Of a stretch of DNA of 64,000 nucleotides, positions 23,695 to 34,718 are shown one piece after another; the first letter of the stretch is position 1, and each line of letters begins with the position of its first letter. The DNA lies in NCBI RefSeq assembly GCF_014633365.1, contig NW_026267106.1, forward strand, positions 1 through 64,000. The letters run 5' to 3'. The stretch comes from Diospyros lotus. Taxonomy: Eukaryota > Streptophyta > Magnoliopsida > Ericales > Ebenaceae. Under the pieces are notes generated by a model. That model did no database searches, was not told the DNA's origin, and worked only from the letters and a program-made list of their open reading frames with translations. The position numbers and the translations under genes were made by a program.

Positions 23695-24552
23695 TGTTGT
23701 TGCCAAAATACAACAATTAAAATTTGTGATGTGGGGTCCACTCGAGCTCGATGTCGAGTGAAGTTAGGTTGTCGTAAGAGATATCGCCTCAAGAGAGATT
23801 GCCGCTAGGATGCTCGCCGCAAGGATTCGCCACTAGCTCTTACCACAAGCTCTCACCACTGTCTCTGGCCACTAGCTCTTGCCACAAGATCTCGCCACTG
23901 TCTCTGGCCACTAGCTCTTGTCACAAGCTCTTGCCACTAGGTCTCACCACAAGCTTTTTCCTTCGCCACAAGTTTTTTAACTTCGCTATGAGGTCTTGTC
24001 GCAAGCTTTAGCCTTCTCCACTAGGTCTCGCCGCAAGCTTTTTCCTTCGCCACGAGGTCTCACCGCAAGCTTTTGCCTTTGCCACAAGGTCTCGCCGCAA
24101 GCTTTTGACCCTGTTGATGCTCAGAAAATGGGTTAGAAGGCTCGTGGGAATCTTCCCCCGCGAAAACCCTCTGATGCCAAAGTTAGTCTCGAATCCCAAT
24201 ATCTATTCATGAAAATAGTAAAAATGCATTCAAAGTGTCTAGATTTTACCGAAATTGGAAGTCCTCATCAATGTCCTGTAGCTGGGTATTTATAGGGCAC
24301 AATTCTCAAGGGTGGCTGGTGTCGACACGTGGAGACTGCCGAATGGGTCAAAATTTAATAAAAAAAGAGGGATATTGCCATGAAAAATTATCGAGAGGCA
24401 GCTCGCGGCAGGCTACTACGAGGCTGGCATCAGGCTAACCATGGCTCACGGCAAGTTACCGCGAGCGAGCCCTGGCAGCCAGCTTAGCTGCTAAGCTGGC
24501 CCTTGCGGCCAGCCTTGGCTCTCAGCAGGCTGCCGCGAGCCTGCCCTCCCAA
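23695..24552 (-). repeat. gag-only element 5' LTR (right, truncated)
   Basis: Matches the left LTR from TGTTGTTGCC through the GTCGACACGTGG and GCCGCGAGCCTGCC parts, then stops; the terminal 250-300 bp up to GGCACAACA are missing and a (CT)n run follows. Confidence 0.6.
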
Positions 24553-24553
24553 G

Positions 24554-24554
<1 letters not shown>

Positions 24555-24600
<46 letters not shown>
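24555..24600. repeat. (CT)n microsatellite
   Basis: About 22 CT units at the junction between the truncated LTR and the outer solo LTR. Confidence 0.85.
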
Positions 24601-24601
<1 letters not shown>

Positions 24602-25265
24602 TTCTAATTCAAAATATCAGAGAAACCACTAGAAGCTTCCTCCCTCACGCCTATATATATACATATATATATACACTTAATTACACTTTTAATCCCCTAA
24701 TTTCTCAATAATTTCACTTCAAAACATCCTTTAATCCCACTTAAGGAATTTATTAATGGCACTCGCCCCTCCAGGACTTAATTAATTATCACAAAATCAC
24801 ACAAAATCTTGATTTTTTAAAAAAAAAATTAATAACCAGCATTTACTCGAAAATATCGATTTCGTCCCTACACTTGTACATGACCTTTATTCCACCCGAA
24901 AACGCTTCAGGGTTGCCTCACTTGAAAAACTGGACAACCCCTATAGTCCTCTCAGCTTCCCAGAGATCCCCTACAACCATTCGGTATTGACACCTATTCA
25001 GGTTTATACAGAATTTATTCCGAAAATGATTTCTGGTCGGACTGCTTCTAGGGTCATTAACCTCACCTCAAGGCACTCATCAATCTTATGCCTTCTTCCT
25101 TGGACATTTAAGTCTCAGGGCATTCCCTGCCTTTGATTCGGTATTTTTTATTAATTAACTTCTTGAGATCGACTTTTGGGCTTCTCGGACCACCCGAGAT
25201 CCTTTGAAAATCACTAAAAAATATTTATTTTTCAATATCATGTAATACGAGGTATTACACTGGGC

Positions 25266-25920
25266 CATGATAGCCGATTGAGGCTTGCACTCAATATCAA
25301 AAGTCGTGAGCTCCATCGCCCATTTCAGCATCCTTCTTGAGAGCTTCGGTTTGCTAAGCACCTACCTTAAAGCTTGGTTAGTAAGCACGATAATGGTATA
25401 AGCTTGCAAATAGGGCTGAAGTTTCCTCATCGAGATTACCAAGGAAAAGGCCAACTTTTCCATGGGAGAATACTGAACTTCAACCCCCACCAATCGCTTA
25501 CTAGCATAGTAAACAGGCCTCTGCCATTTGTCTTCTTCTAGGACCAGCACCGAACTCATTGCCTCTTCGACTACTGCCAAATAAAGATACAGCGGTTCTC
25601 CGTGCTGAGGCTTAGTGAGAACTGCAGGCGAGGCCAGATGTTCCTTCAGCTTGCTGAAAGTTTCTTGACATTCATTGTCCCAGACAAAATTCTTTGCCTT
25701 CGACAGGACCTTATAAAAAGGAAGACCTTTCTCCGCCAATCGAGAGAGGAATCTCCCTGAACTGGTCATTCTTTCTATTAGGCTTTGTACTTCATTGATG
25801 TTCCTCGGGGCTGGCATGTCCAGAATGGCTTTAACCTTCGCCAGGTTCACCTCAATTCCTCGGTGATGAACTATATAACCCAGAAACTTTCCTATAGAAA
25901 CACCACGTTTGCTAACCATT
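25266..25920 (-). pseudogene. element A RT thumb/RNase H region after an RT-core deletion
   Basis: Minus-strand frame 25919-25362 carries GKFLGYIVHHRGIEVN, a connection region, then RNase H with LYLYLAVVEEAMSSVLV and YSPMEKLAFSLVISMRKL. Just upstream, a DYPEW segment of the RT fingers (about 25925) is joined almost directly to GKFLGYIV. The RT palm, including the YXDD box, is therefore missing: element B has about 460 bp between the same two points. The join changes frame. Confidence 0.8.
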
Positions 25921-25924
25921 CGGG

Positions 25925-26980
25925 ATAATCAAACTCCTGAATGTATTGTGCCCTCATCAACTTTTCCACTTCTGTTTCAATCCCTCTAGCTTTTTCTGGG
26001 GTAAAACTTCGCTTCTTCTGCTTAACAGGTTGGAAACCCAAACATATTCCCAACCTGTGTCATGACCTCTGGGTCGACCCCGGGTATGTATTAGGTTATC
26101 CATGTGAAAACATCTGCATACTGTCAAAGGAAGTCTAAGATTTGACCCCTCAGAAGGTCTTTTAGCTCAGCACTTATCCTTATACAACGATCAGGGAAAT
26201 CTTCCCTTAAAGGTACCTCCTCAAGCTTGTCCAGGGGCTCTGCCGTCTTCGGATCTCCCAACCCCTCCAATAGGAAACTGACGACTGGTAGGGGTCTATT
26301 CTCTCTTTCTCCTTCTAAGTCCTTTTCATGACCAAAAGTTTCTCCCTGTGGTGAAGTTTCTCTTTTATCTTCCCTCGCGGGGTCTCTGCACTTCTCGCCA
26401 CACCTATGGAGGCCATGTGACATTCCTGGGCCGAACGCAAATCTCCTCGCACCTCACTTACCCGATTAGTTGTGGGGAACTTCATCATCATGTGATATGT
26501 GCTACGAATAGCCCGAAGAGCATTAACGCCTGATCTTCCTAGAATCATATTATAAGCCATAGGCACATCTGCCACCAAAATATCCAACATGACTCGGGAG
26601 GTTCGAGAACCCTTTCCCAAGATTAGCAGAAGCTAAATGACTCCATCTAAATACACTACTTCCCCATCAAATCCAACCAAGGGGACACGAGCCAGTCTCA
26701 GTTACTCCATTCGGTATCCCATGCCCAAGAACGCTTACATGTACAAGATCTCTAAAGAGCTACCCGGATCTACTAGGATCTAGCGAAGCTCCCACTTTCC
26801 AAACTCAGTTGTTATTACCAATGGGTCGTTTCGGTTCGGATACCCGGGGAGGTCGTTGTCCAAAAAAGAGATCATCTCCCCTCTTCTTGACCTCTTCATC
26901 CCCGAGGTTTGACTACCCCCTACATCCTCCTTACCCTTCTCACCCAGGACCTCCCTCGCAACGAGCGTATGAAACACTAG
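25925..26980 (-). pseudogene. element A protease region and RT N-terminus
   Basis: Minus-strand pieces show GEMISFLDNDLPGYPNRNDPLV (26780-26977), an active-site-like VDPGSS near 26768-26785, and ILVADVPMAYNMILGRSG (26500-26600), as in retroviral-type aspartic proteases of this lineage. Then VSFLLEGLGDPKTAEP leads to the RT. Stops and frameshifts interrupt it. Confidence 0.75.
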
Positions 26981-27148
26981 GGGCTGAGGATGATCTTCTC
27001 CTGCTTGTGGTGGTCTCTCCTTTTGGGGCGAATTTCAAACTCGATCTCACTCTTCTGCTCAATCCCTTTCTGGGGGAGGACTCCACAAACGCCGCTTTTT
27101 CCCCCTTCGGGAATATTTTTCCCTGGCAATAAAACTCCTAAAGAAACC

Positions 27149-28440
27149 CTAATTAATGAGCTCTTGAATCTCCTCTTTCAACTGGTGGCATTCCTCCGTA
27201 TCGTGACCATGATCTTGATGGAAGCGATAGTACTTATTCCAGTTCCTCTTATTAGATGGTGCCCTCATTGGCAGGGGCTTCCTCAGATAGTCCTTGCCCT
27301 CGATGGTGACAAGGATCTCTGTTCTTGGGGCATTCAAGGGGGTAAAATTGCTCGACTCCCACCGAGGATGATGCTTCTCCTTTGGATCATCCCTTCTACC
27401 CTCACCTTTATTTTCTTCGGAATGTTTCTTTTATTCTTTCTTCTCGGTGTATTCATCTCTCTTCGCATGCATAACCTCCTTAGCATTAATATACTTCATT
27501 GCTAGGCCTAGGATATCCTTGAACGTAAGCGCATGCAAGAGGGGTTAGCCAACAACTGAGCGAATGGACCAGGCCTTAGGGCATTCTGGAATGCCACCAT
27601 AACAACACTATGGTCGAAGTTCTCAATACTCAAGGCTTCCATATTAAACCTTAAGACAAAATCCTTCAAGGATTCGCCCTAGTTCTATTTCAGGCTAACG
27701 AGGGCCACAGTGGACCTATGATGCCTCCAAAGAGGCACAAAGTTGGCTATTGAGTGATGGGCCAGATTTGTATACCAGGCGCATGCATTCCCTTCCAGCA
27801 TTGCCAAGAAAACTCTACACCATATTGTGCCGGACGCGTCTTGCACCATCATATGGGAAGTAAAAAGATCCAGATGATCCATTGGGTCGGTAGTCCCTGT
27901 ATAGAGCTTGATAGCCAGAATGCGAAGACACTCAGGCAGTACCATAGCCATAATCTCCGGGCTAAGGGGCTGATTCACCACCATCCCCCGAGACTCTCCT
28001 TGCTTTGGTTTTAAGGCCAATCTCCTTCTCTAACTGACGCAACCTCCTTTCCTACTGTTGCTGCGCATACGACATGCTGGAAAACTCTTCGGCCTCCCTA
28101 TGTCTATCTTCTTGTCCCCGTCCTTGAGGGTTTGCCTCTCTCGGGCAAGATCCTTCCTCCGCGGGGGCTCCTGCCTCCCTCCTCCCTTTCTTGAGAATGA
28201 TGGGCCTGCCGGTGCTGGTGGTCCAAGAAGCCAATGAGCAATTCCGTCAGGCGCTGGACCTGATTCTCCAAAAGCGTAATTCGATCAGGCAAGGGAGAAG
28301 GGCTATCTGGGTTACAGTCCATCCCCTACTGGTTCCTCGGAGGATTGTTCTGGCTCGACTCTGGGGGGGTTACCACCGACAACCAGAGATTGGTTCCTTA
28401 TAGTTACAATTGGGATGGAGATATAACTTGAATGTCTTGG
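27149..28440 (-). pseudogene. element A gag, broken
   Basis: Minus-strand frames hold a helical N-terminus (RITLLENQVQRLTELL), a Retrotrans_gag core (TDPMDHLDLFTSHMMVQ, WCRVFLAMLEGNACAWYTNL, 27685-28020), and a CHHC zinc-knuckle-like motif YYRFHQDHGHDTEECHQL in which the first cysteine reads as Y (27149-27337). Element B keeps the cysteine. Frames are broken between segments. Confidence 0.78.
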
Positions 28441-28483
28441 TAAATCGTACTGGAGAGACAAAAAGAAAAATGCCTTGGCCCCA

Positions 28484-28501
28484 CGGTGGGCACCAAAATG
28501 G
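28484..28501 (-). other. element A primer-binding site
   Basis: Minus strand next to the 5' LTR reads TTTTGGTGCCCACCGTGGGG. Element B has the same site with TTTGGCGCCCACCGTGGGGC. Which tRNA it pairs with was not determined. Confidence 0.6.
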
Positions 28502-29045
28502 TGATACGGTGGCCAATCACCTTCCTCTGCCTCAGACCAAGTACCTGCAAAGAGATGAAGTTGGGGACTTGCTCCCCCGTGATTACTCCGACGTTCAAGT
28601 CAATTCATCGGTTTATCTATCTCTCACCGTATAAAGTCAAGAACTTAGGAAAAAGATAGTGGAATCCTTTACCCGTCCCTGTTGCTTTCCTTTTATCCTC
28701 TCAGCAGAATAAGGATTCCCTTTTCGAATCACTGGGATCCCCATCTAGTCCCTTGCGAAGCCATGATCCTAACAATATGGATATGGTAATCGTTTCCGAG
28801 CGATTTGGGATAGTCGTTATATCCATGATCCTCGAAGTGATGATTGATCTCGAGGAATCCAGAGAATCTTTGCCGAGTAATAGGTTAGTCGGTGTGTTGA
28901 GGCATATCTGTCACGTGTCCTCTCTGAGCTTAGGTAGGATGGCGTCAATGGAGCGGCTCCCTAGCGAGCACATGTTGCTGTTGTTATTGGCTGTATTCCC
29001 AGGGTATTAGAGTAATTATGAAACCGAGGGAATTTTCCCTTATCA
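28502..29045 (-). repeat. element A 5' LTR (right)
   Basis: 544 bp, TGATACGGTGGCC to CCCTTATCA on the plus strand; partner of 9684-10238. GTACT duplication follows at 29046-29050. Confidence 0.82.
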
Positions 29046-29050
29046 GTACT

Positions 29051-29861
29051 CAAACTATAACTTATATTATTTTAGAAACAATTTCTATATAGGTATCATT
29101 TCTCATTAGATGAGTGTGCAATTTTAATGAGCAAGAAATATGGAATAGAGGAGAAAAATCACAATCAATTAATTTACTAATTAATAATTATAATTATAAT
29201 CATCATGGCTACATAAATTGCTTAAGTAATTAATTTCGTTCAAATAATGATATTATATATATCTTAATTGTACAAAAACTCTCTAATAAAATTTTATGAT
29301 TAAAACTTTTGACACAAAAATGCATGTAATAAAAATATAACTAAAATTAATCTTAAAAAATAATATAATTAATAAAAATATAATTAAAACTTTCAATTAC
29401 AAATTCTCAATTACTTTCGTTCAGTGTCTAATTTAAGCGTCGGAGTGTTTGTGCGGGGACCTCCTCGCATCCTCTGATTATTTTCTTATTTTTACAAGCT
29501 CAAATTGCTTGAAGATGACATTTTCATGTTACAAATTTATTGTTGTATCCATATAATTAAGTAATATAAATGTATCTATATATAATTTATATCACATTTT
29601 CTATCCATTATTATATAAACAAACACTTATCGTTGAGCAATCTTAAAATGTTAATTGAGTTCTCTTAGATCTATCATTGTGCTAACCAAGTGAAACCAAA
29701 ATTTTTGCTAAAAGGGGATACTACAGCCCATGACCTTGCTTATTGCAAGTTGCCTTGCGAGTTAACAACCATGTGGAATTGACGAGATCGAGGTCGGTTT
29801 AATTTTTAAAAATTATTTTAGATATTACTAGTTTTAAAATACCTTTCTTTCACACTACCAA
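29051..29861. other. AT-rich spacer, nothing coding
   Basis: No gene. A short word GCGTCGGAGTGTTTG near 29437 also occurs in the LTR at 42793-43298, probably an LTR scrap. Confidence 0.4.
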
Positions 29862-30319
29862 TTAGATAAAAATCTGTATACAATTAAGTCCTATCAATGA
29901 GGATTGCTTTTTTTTTTTCTTTTCTTTTTTTCTTATCTTAGCAATATGATCTGTGGCCCCACTATCTAAAATCCAACAATTCGAAAAAATGAAATTAATA
30001 GAGGGAGGATTATACAGACATGTTGCATTTGCATAAACATCAATATTACTCTTAAGCAAGTGTGCCATATTATCCATGGCAGTGATTAATTGCTGATATT
30101 GGTCGATGGATAATCTTGGACAAATAGCCTGCAAATCGGGATTGATGGAAGAGGGAACAGAGGCAAGCATGTGGAATGGTACCCATGCTGCTCATAGGTA
30201 CTAATGTGGTTGTTGCCACTTGTGTATCATGAAAACTTGGTTGCCCCATGGTAAATCGATAAAAAGGATGAGAAGTTTTGAAAAATTCAAGAGCTAGGGA
30301 TTACTTGGCTCTGATACAA
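29862..30319 (-). pseudogene. copia gag-protease fragment
   Basis: Minus-strand frame contains LSIDQYQQLITAMDNMA, a typical end-of-gag helix in plant copia, then the protease active-site box CWILDSGATDHI (about 29945-29985). It ends in a homopolymer-rich break and the rest of pol does not follow. A PBS-like TTGTATCAGAGCC lies at 30307-30319 next to the LTR. Confidence 0.7.
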
Positions 30320-30478
30320 TGTTAATTTAGAACCAATGAATATTTGAAGAATATTTGATGTTATTGAGTCGATTTTACAATATACACAGACTAATATATA
30401 TAAGGTGATACACGAAGCTATTCTAGAAAAGAATAAATGTACAATATTATATAGTATAATTAGGGAAAATATCCAACA
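30320..30478 (-). repeat. short copia 5' LTR
   Basis: 159 bp; minus strand starts TGTTGGATATTTTCCC and ends TAAATTAACA, followed by the TTGTATCAGAGCC primer site. It defines the orientation of the gag-protease fragment. No second copy seen. Confidence 0.65.
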
Positions 30479-30539
30479 ATCATGGTATTTCCTATAACAC
30501 TTAGTGCTGGACAAATGATGAAAAAAGATTATAAATTGA

Positions 30540-31985
30540 TTTTTAATGATGGTCAATGTGAAATTTATGAAAATAAAAGGCAGCCATTAAGTATGTGAAG
30601 GAATCAAGTAAGCTAGTTGGTTACAATAACAATAATTGGGCTAGAAATAAAAATCAATCTTGTTGTTCTAAGCTCTTGGAGCTTATTTCGAACCATACAA
30701 TGTCTTTCGCATGTGATAAACTCTATCTTTTCCTTTTATTTATAATATTTTCGCATCTAAGTCTATTGCGTCTTTTAATGCATCTTTTGAGAATAATTAT
30801 GGCATTTGTCCATTAGCAAAACAAACTCGTTTTCCTTTTCTGTTTAGTAATATTTTCTTTAATTTATCTTTTTAATTGATTCATTGTGATATTTGGGATC
30901 CACATAAACATCCAACACATTCAGCACGTTATTTTCTAATCATTATTGATGATTTTACTTCTTGTATGTGGTTATTTCTTATGACACACAAATTTAATGC
31001 CCCTACATTACTTATATCTTTCTTTACTTTTATTCAGGCTCAATTTAACTCACAAACTAAAATAGTTCAGAGTGATAATGGTTGTGAATTTATTTGTCTA
31101 AGTTCATTTTTTATCACTAAGGGGGTTGAATTTCAACATTCTTGCATTTCTATTCCACAACAAAATAGAGTTGTGGAATGTAAGTACCATCATATTTTAC
31201 AAGTTACTCGTGGGGTGAGTGTGTATTAACTGTTGTTTATTTAATTAACTTCTTGCCCACACCCCTCTTATCTAACATCACACCCTTTGAACGTTTGTAT
31301 CATCACCAACCATTATATAACTGGTGAGCGGATATTTTACACAAGTGAAAATTTACTCTGCTATCCCTAGAGACTGTCAACTTGGGGACACGTGTGCTAG
31401 TACGCAATCACCACGTGTCTATCTCAGGAAACGCCACGTGTCCTCTAGATCTCCATCAGGATCTCCATCCCAAATTTGAACTAGACGAAAAAGACCCGGT
31501 CAACCAAGATTCTCTCCAACGTCCTATTTCGAAGGTTATCTTATCTCTTTAAATTAAGCTTTACACCATCTATAAATAAATGTCAACCTTTACAGGTATG
31601 GGCATCTAACTACTGAGAGACTTTCCATTTCAGGTATTTTCTTCTACTGACTTGAGCGTCGGAGTCCTCCCAGGGGAATAAAGCCCCGCTCTTGCAGGTA
31701 CTTGGTTCGAGGCAGACCTCGATGATCGGTCCAGTATCATCAATAACCATTATCGTGCTTTAGGATGTCTGTGTTATGTGACTATAGTTCAGCCTAAATC
31801 CAAATTGGAGCCACGTGCTAACCATTGCATTTTTGTCGACTATCTTATTGGGCAAAAAGGTTACAAACTATTTGACTTAGAAATTAGGAAATTTTTTGTT
31901 AGTCAAGATGTCAAATTTCATGAAAATACATTTCCCTTTAAACAAAAAATTCCTCCTATACTCTTCCATTCTTCCCTTTGAATTC
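30540..31985 (+). pseudogene. copia integrase fragment, split by a solo LTR
   Basis: Plus-strand frames show the integrase core: HCDIWDPHKHPTHS, YFLIIIDDFTSCMWLFLM, IVQSDNGCEF and later a GVEFQHSCISIPQQNRVVE box (30876-31229), then after the insertion GCLCYVTIVQPKSKLEPRA and KGYKLFDLEIRKFFVSQDV (31750-31980). The frame around the solo LTR reads LYHQPLYN before and NHYRALGCL after, so the LTR entered a continuous gene. Several stops make it non-functional. It points opposite to the neighbouring LTR and gag. Confidence 0.8.
31322..31742 (+). mobile_element. solo LTR of the element A/B group in copia integrase
   Basis: 421 bp, TGGTGAGCGG to CAGTATCATCA, with perfect target duplication ATAAC at 31317-31321 and 31743-31747. 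Its right half (AGGTACTTGGTTCGAGGCAG, then ACCTCGATGATCGGTCC) matches the LTR of element B on the other strand. Confidence 0.85.
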
Positions 31986-33018
31986 ATCTTTAATTTTGCG
32001 TTTTGAGTGTTTATTTTAAGATTGTTAAAAATGTGTTCTTTTTATTATTTTGAAAAATTATTTCTCAACATAAAACTGAAAAACGTGTTTACTTTCAAAT
32101 TTTAAGAAAAATTATTTTATAATATTTTATTTAATGAAATTGATTCAAAGTAAATTGTAAACATTTATTAGTAAATTGTAAATTTGATTTAAAGGCTTTA
32201 AACGGTAATGCAAGAAATAATTAATAATATCCAATCGTATGTATATAATGCATTGAAATTGCAAAGTGTTTTCTAAAGCAATTTTTGATTTATCTCAACT
32301 ATTAGCCCCATGATAAATTTATTTTTGCCAACAAATTGAAAACTGACGTTAATTTTGAGATTTAGATATGCTGGAGAAAGGAATTGCAAATCACAAAGTA
32401 ACATAACATTGATTTATCATATGTCATCCATTAAAATAAAATTATTCAGATCCAAAACAAAAAAATTCAAGCACAAATGGCACACCGACAGAATCCTGAA
32501 AATGTCATCGAAAAGAAAAATCAAGGGAAAAAAGTCATATTACATATTCAGTTTAGTATTTAAACCAAACAAAACAAAAAACTTGAATACATATTCTGAT
32601 TCCCCTCCATTGCTATTGCAAAAGATTATAATTACAACCACATCAAGCTTATAAACCATCAAATTAAACCCTAATTAGAAACCTCAAATTTGAAACCTTG
32701 AAAATGAGAAGCCGTAAGAGGAACAACTGGCGAAGGCGAGGTGAGGGGAGCGACGGGAGGCAATCAACAATGGTCGTTCGACGGATCTGGGTTGTCGATT
32801 GCGACGCTCGACCGTTCGACAGTCTAACGATGGGGGCTGATCGACGGTGGCTCGCGATAGTGATAGTAGTGGCGAGTGTAGTCAATAGTCGAGCCTTAAA
32901 GTGAAGAGAAGAGAGAAAGGAGAATGAAAAGAAGGAAGAGTTGAACCTGGATGTCAGGAGGATAGAGTGCGTTTTCAGTGTTTCAGATTCAAAAAGCATG
33001 TTTTGACTGAAAACAACC

Positions 33019-34414
33019 TGTTGAGACAACTTGCTCATATTAATTAAATTTTGATAATTAACAAAAATATTTTTATGATATAAATGCATTTCTTTCTCAT
33101 ATAAAAAATAAATTTATTTAGAATTAAAAGTGGATACAAAGAGTAAATTTATTTTGATTTAAAGGTGGATTGTCTTTAGATATGTTTCCTTCTTTTGATC
33201 ATTTATGTCTCAAAAGTTTATATTTGAATTTTTATTTATTAATAAATGTTTTTATTACTTATACAAAAAGTATATGTATTTTGAATTAAAGGAGAATTAC
33301 TTTTAGACATGTTTTTTTTTTCTCATACAAGAAGTAAATATATTTTGAATTAAAGAAAATTAGTTTTAGACATGTTTTTTCTTACTCATGCAAAAAGTAA
33401 ATTTATTTTGAATTAAAGGAGATTGTTTTTAGACATGTTTTCTTGTTTTAATCATTTATGTTTAAAAAGTTTATATTTGAATTTTCAAATCTTGATTTCT
33501 CATACAAAAGTAAATTTATTTTGAATTAAAGATGAGACATACTTTTTATTATTTGAGAAAGTCTGAATATTTTTTGAATTTCAAACTTTATATTAACCCT
33601 TTCTTTAGTGGCTAAACTGCTTATAAATACCCCACAAGCTCATTTTTTAAGTATCCATTGCACATATTGAACATCCAAAACTTCCAAAACTTCTCAAGCT
33701 AATTTTCAAACATTCAAAGACTTTTAAAGATTCATTGTTCATCTACCGAAGAGCCACAAGGCAAGAGGAGAAAAAGAGATTGCAAAACCAAATTCAATTT
33801 TCTCCATTCAAACTGAGGTTACCACTTATTTATTTATTTAAATATTATTATCTTGTATAATTTGTTCTAAATTGCTTATTTGTGTCCAAGTGTGGACAAA
33901 TTATTTGTAACATTTAAATTACTATTGTGGATTATATAGGTTTTCTAGAATCGTTAAAATCTAGGTGAATCTAGTTTTCAATGTAAGCTAAGGAGAAAAC
34001 CTTAGTATTGGTGGTTTTCCTAGAACCCATTGTAATCTAAGAATGTATTTAATTTCTAATGTGAGCTAGTGTGAAAATCTTGGTGAGATTAGTGGAACCC
34101 CAAGGGTGATTGAGACCTTGGAAAAGTGGAGTAGATGTGTGTGGAGATACTGAACCATTATAAATTGCTTTGTGCCTCATTTATTTATTCTTGTTATATC
34201 CTGTGGCTTACAATTTATTAATCTCAAACTTACATATACATAGTTATAAAATCTTAATTTGTTTAAAATTAAATAACAAGAATTTAATTAAAAGAAAATA
34301 ATTTATATATATTCTTAGAAAAAATAATTTATCAATAATAGTTATTAAAAGGGAGAAAAAAATTTAACACTTAATTCACCCTCTCTTTAGTGGCCATACC
34401 TTAAGGGACCAATA
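33019..34414 (+). mobile_element. solo LTR (copia-like) with TSD CAACC
   Basis: It begins TGTTGAGACAACTTGCTCAT and ends about GGGACCAATA. CAACC flanks both sides (33014-33018, 34415-34419). Removing it restores a sequence that matches 45195-45220 around GCTGAAAACAACCAAAAC. A TATA-like CTTATAAATACC lies at 33620, and the downstream part has U5-like words (GAACCATTATAAATTGCTTT, TTAATTCACCCTC). The right terminus is TA, not CA. Confidence 0.6.
33096..33545. repeat. degenerate U3 repeats in the solo LTR
   Basis: A block AAGTAAATTTATTTTGAATT then AAAG..TTTTAGACATGTTTT recurs five to six times with variable spacing. Confidence 0.6.
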
Positions 34415-34718
34415 CAACCAAAACTTGATTTTGGCATTTTGCGTTTTGTTTATAAAAAAATTTTGTGTTTTGAAAAATGCATTTTTAAAAATGAGTAAGT
34501 AAACACTTTTTTAAGTGTTTTAAAAAATTAAAAACTGAAAACAATAAAGAGAATAGAGTCTTTAGTTAATTTTTAAATTTTATTTGCGTTGAGTTTCAAT
34601 TCCAATAAATAAAAAGTGATCAATATAGTCTTACCTACATTTTTTTTTTTTTTTTTAGTTTTCAAACTAAAAGTCTACATATGTACTCTTCACATATTAA
34701 ACTCACACATATAACACT

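Larger units (their letters stand above)
19408..24552 (-). mobile_element. gag-only non-autonomous LTR retrotransposon (TR-GAG-like)
   Basis: LTR copies at 19408-20590 and 23695-about 24552 both start TGTTGTTGCCAAAATACAA on the plus strand. On the minus strand the order is 5' LTR (right), primer site AATTTGGTGTCATCTGTGG just left of 23695, a gag-like frame (21982-23640), a 306-bp tandem array, a purine tract AGTGGGGGGAAAT (20591-20604), and the 3' LTR. No protease, RT, RNase H or integrase is present between the LTRs. The right LTR lacks its outer end, so no target duplication can be read there. Elements with LTRs and gag only are known in plants and must borrow polymerase from a partner. Confidence 0.7.
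15363..25260 (-). mobile_element. Tekay/Del-like solo LTR inserted in element A, itself split by later insertions
   Basis: On the minus strand it starts TGTAATACCTCGTATTACA and ends CGGGTCGTTACA. The flanks TTGGT (15358-15362) and CTGGG (25261-25265) look like a target duplication TTGGG with one change each, and the element A reading frame resumes across it. Only the outer parts, about 15363-16780 and 24553-25260 (together near 2.1 kb), belong to the LTR; a TATA region lies at 24648-24675. No internal domain or second LTR is present, so it is a solo LTR. A second LTR of like size and ends is at 60022-62201. Confidence 0.66.
9684..29045 (-). mobile_element. element A: old Tat/Retand-type Ty3/gypsy retrotransposon with nested insertions
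   Basis: Bounded by related LTRs (9684-10238 and 28502-29045) and by a perfect 5-bp target duplication GTACT at 9679-9683 and 29046-29050. Its genes read on the minus strand: gag, protease, RT remnant, RNase H, integrase, then an antisense ORF before the 3' LTR. Order, primer site and antisense ORF match element B (48313-57896), so they belong to one lineage. The total 19.4 kb includes a 9.9-kb insertion at 15363-25260. The coding parts carry many stops and a deleted RT core. The LTRs differ in length and at many bases, so it is much older than B. Confidence 0.85.
32025..34565. mobile_element. putative DNA transposon with AT-rich inverted ends, split by a solo LTR
   Basis: The two ends read inward as GTGTTCTTTTTATTATTTTG and, on the other strand, CTATTCTCTTTATTGTTTTC, each followed by long AT-rich similar sequence. 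The same end type bounds 43470-45350. A GC-richer core (32700-32960) carries no recognisable gene. Long similar ends and captured-looking core suggest a Mutator-like element; no clean target duplication was found. Confidence 0.38.

Noticed and set aside
32664..33089. 141-codon minus-strand ORF
   Set aside because: Crosses the junction of a solo LTR and another element; no recognised domain.
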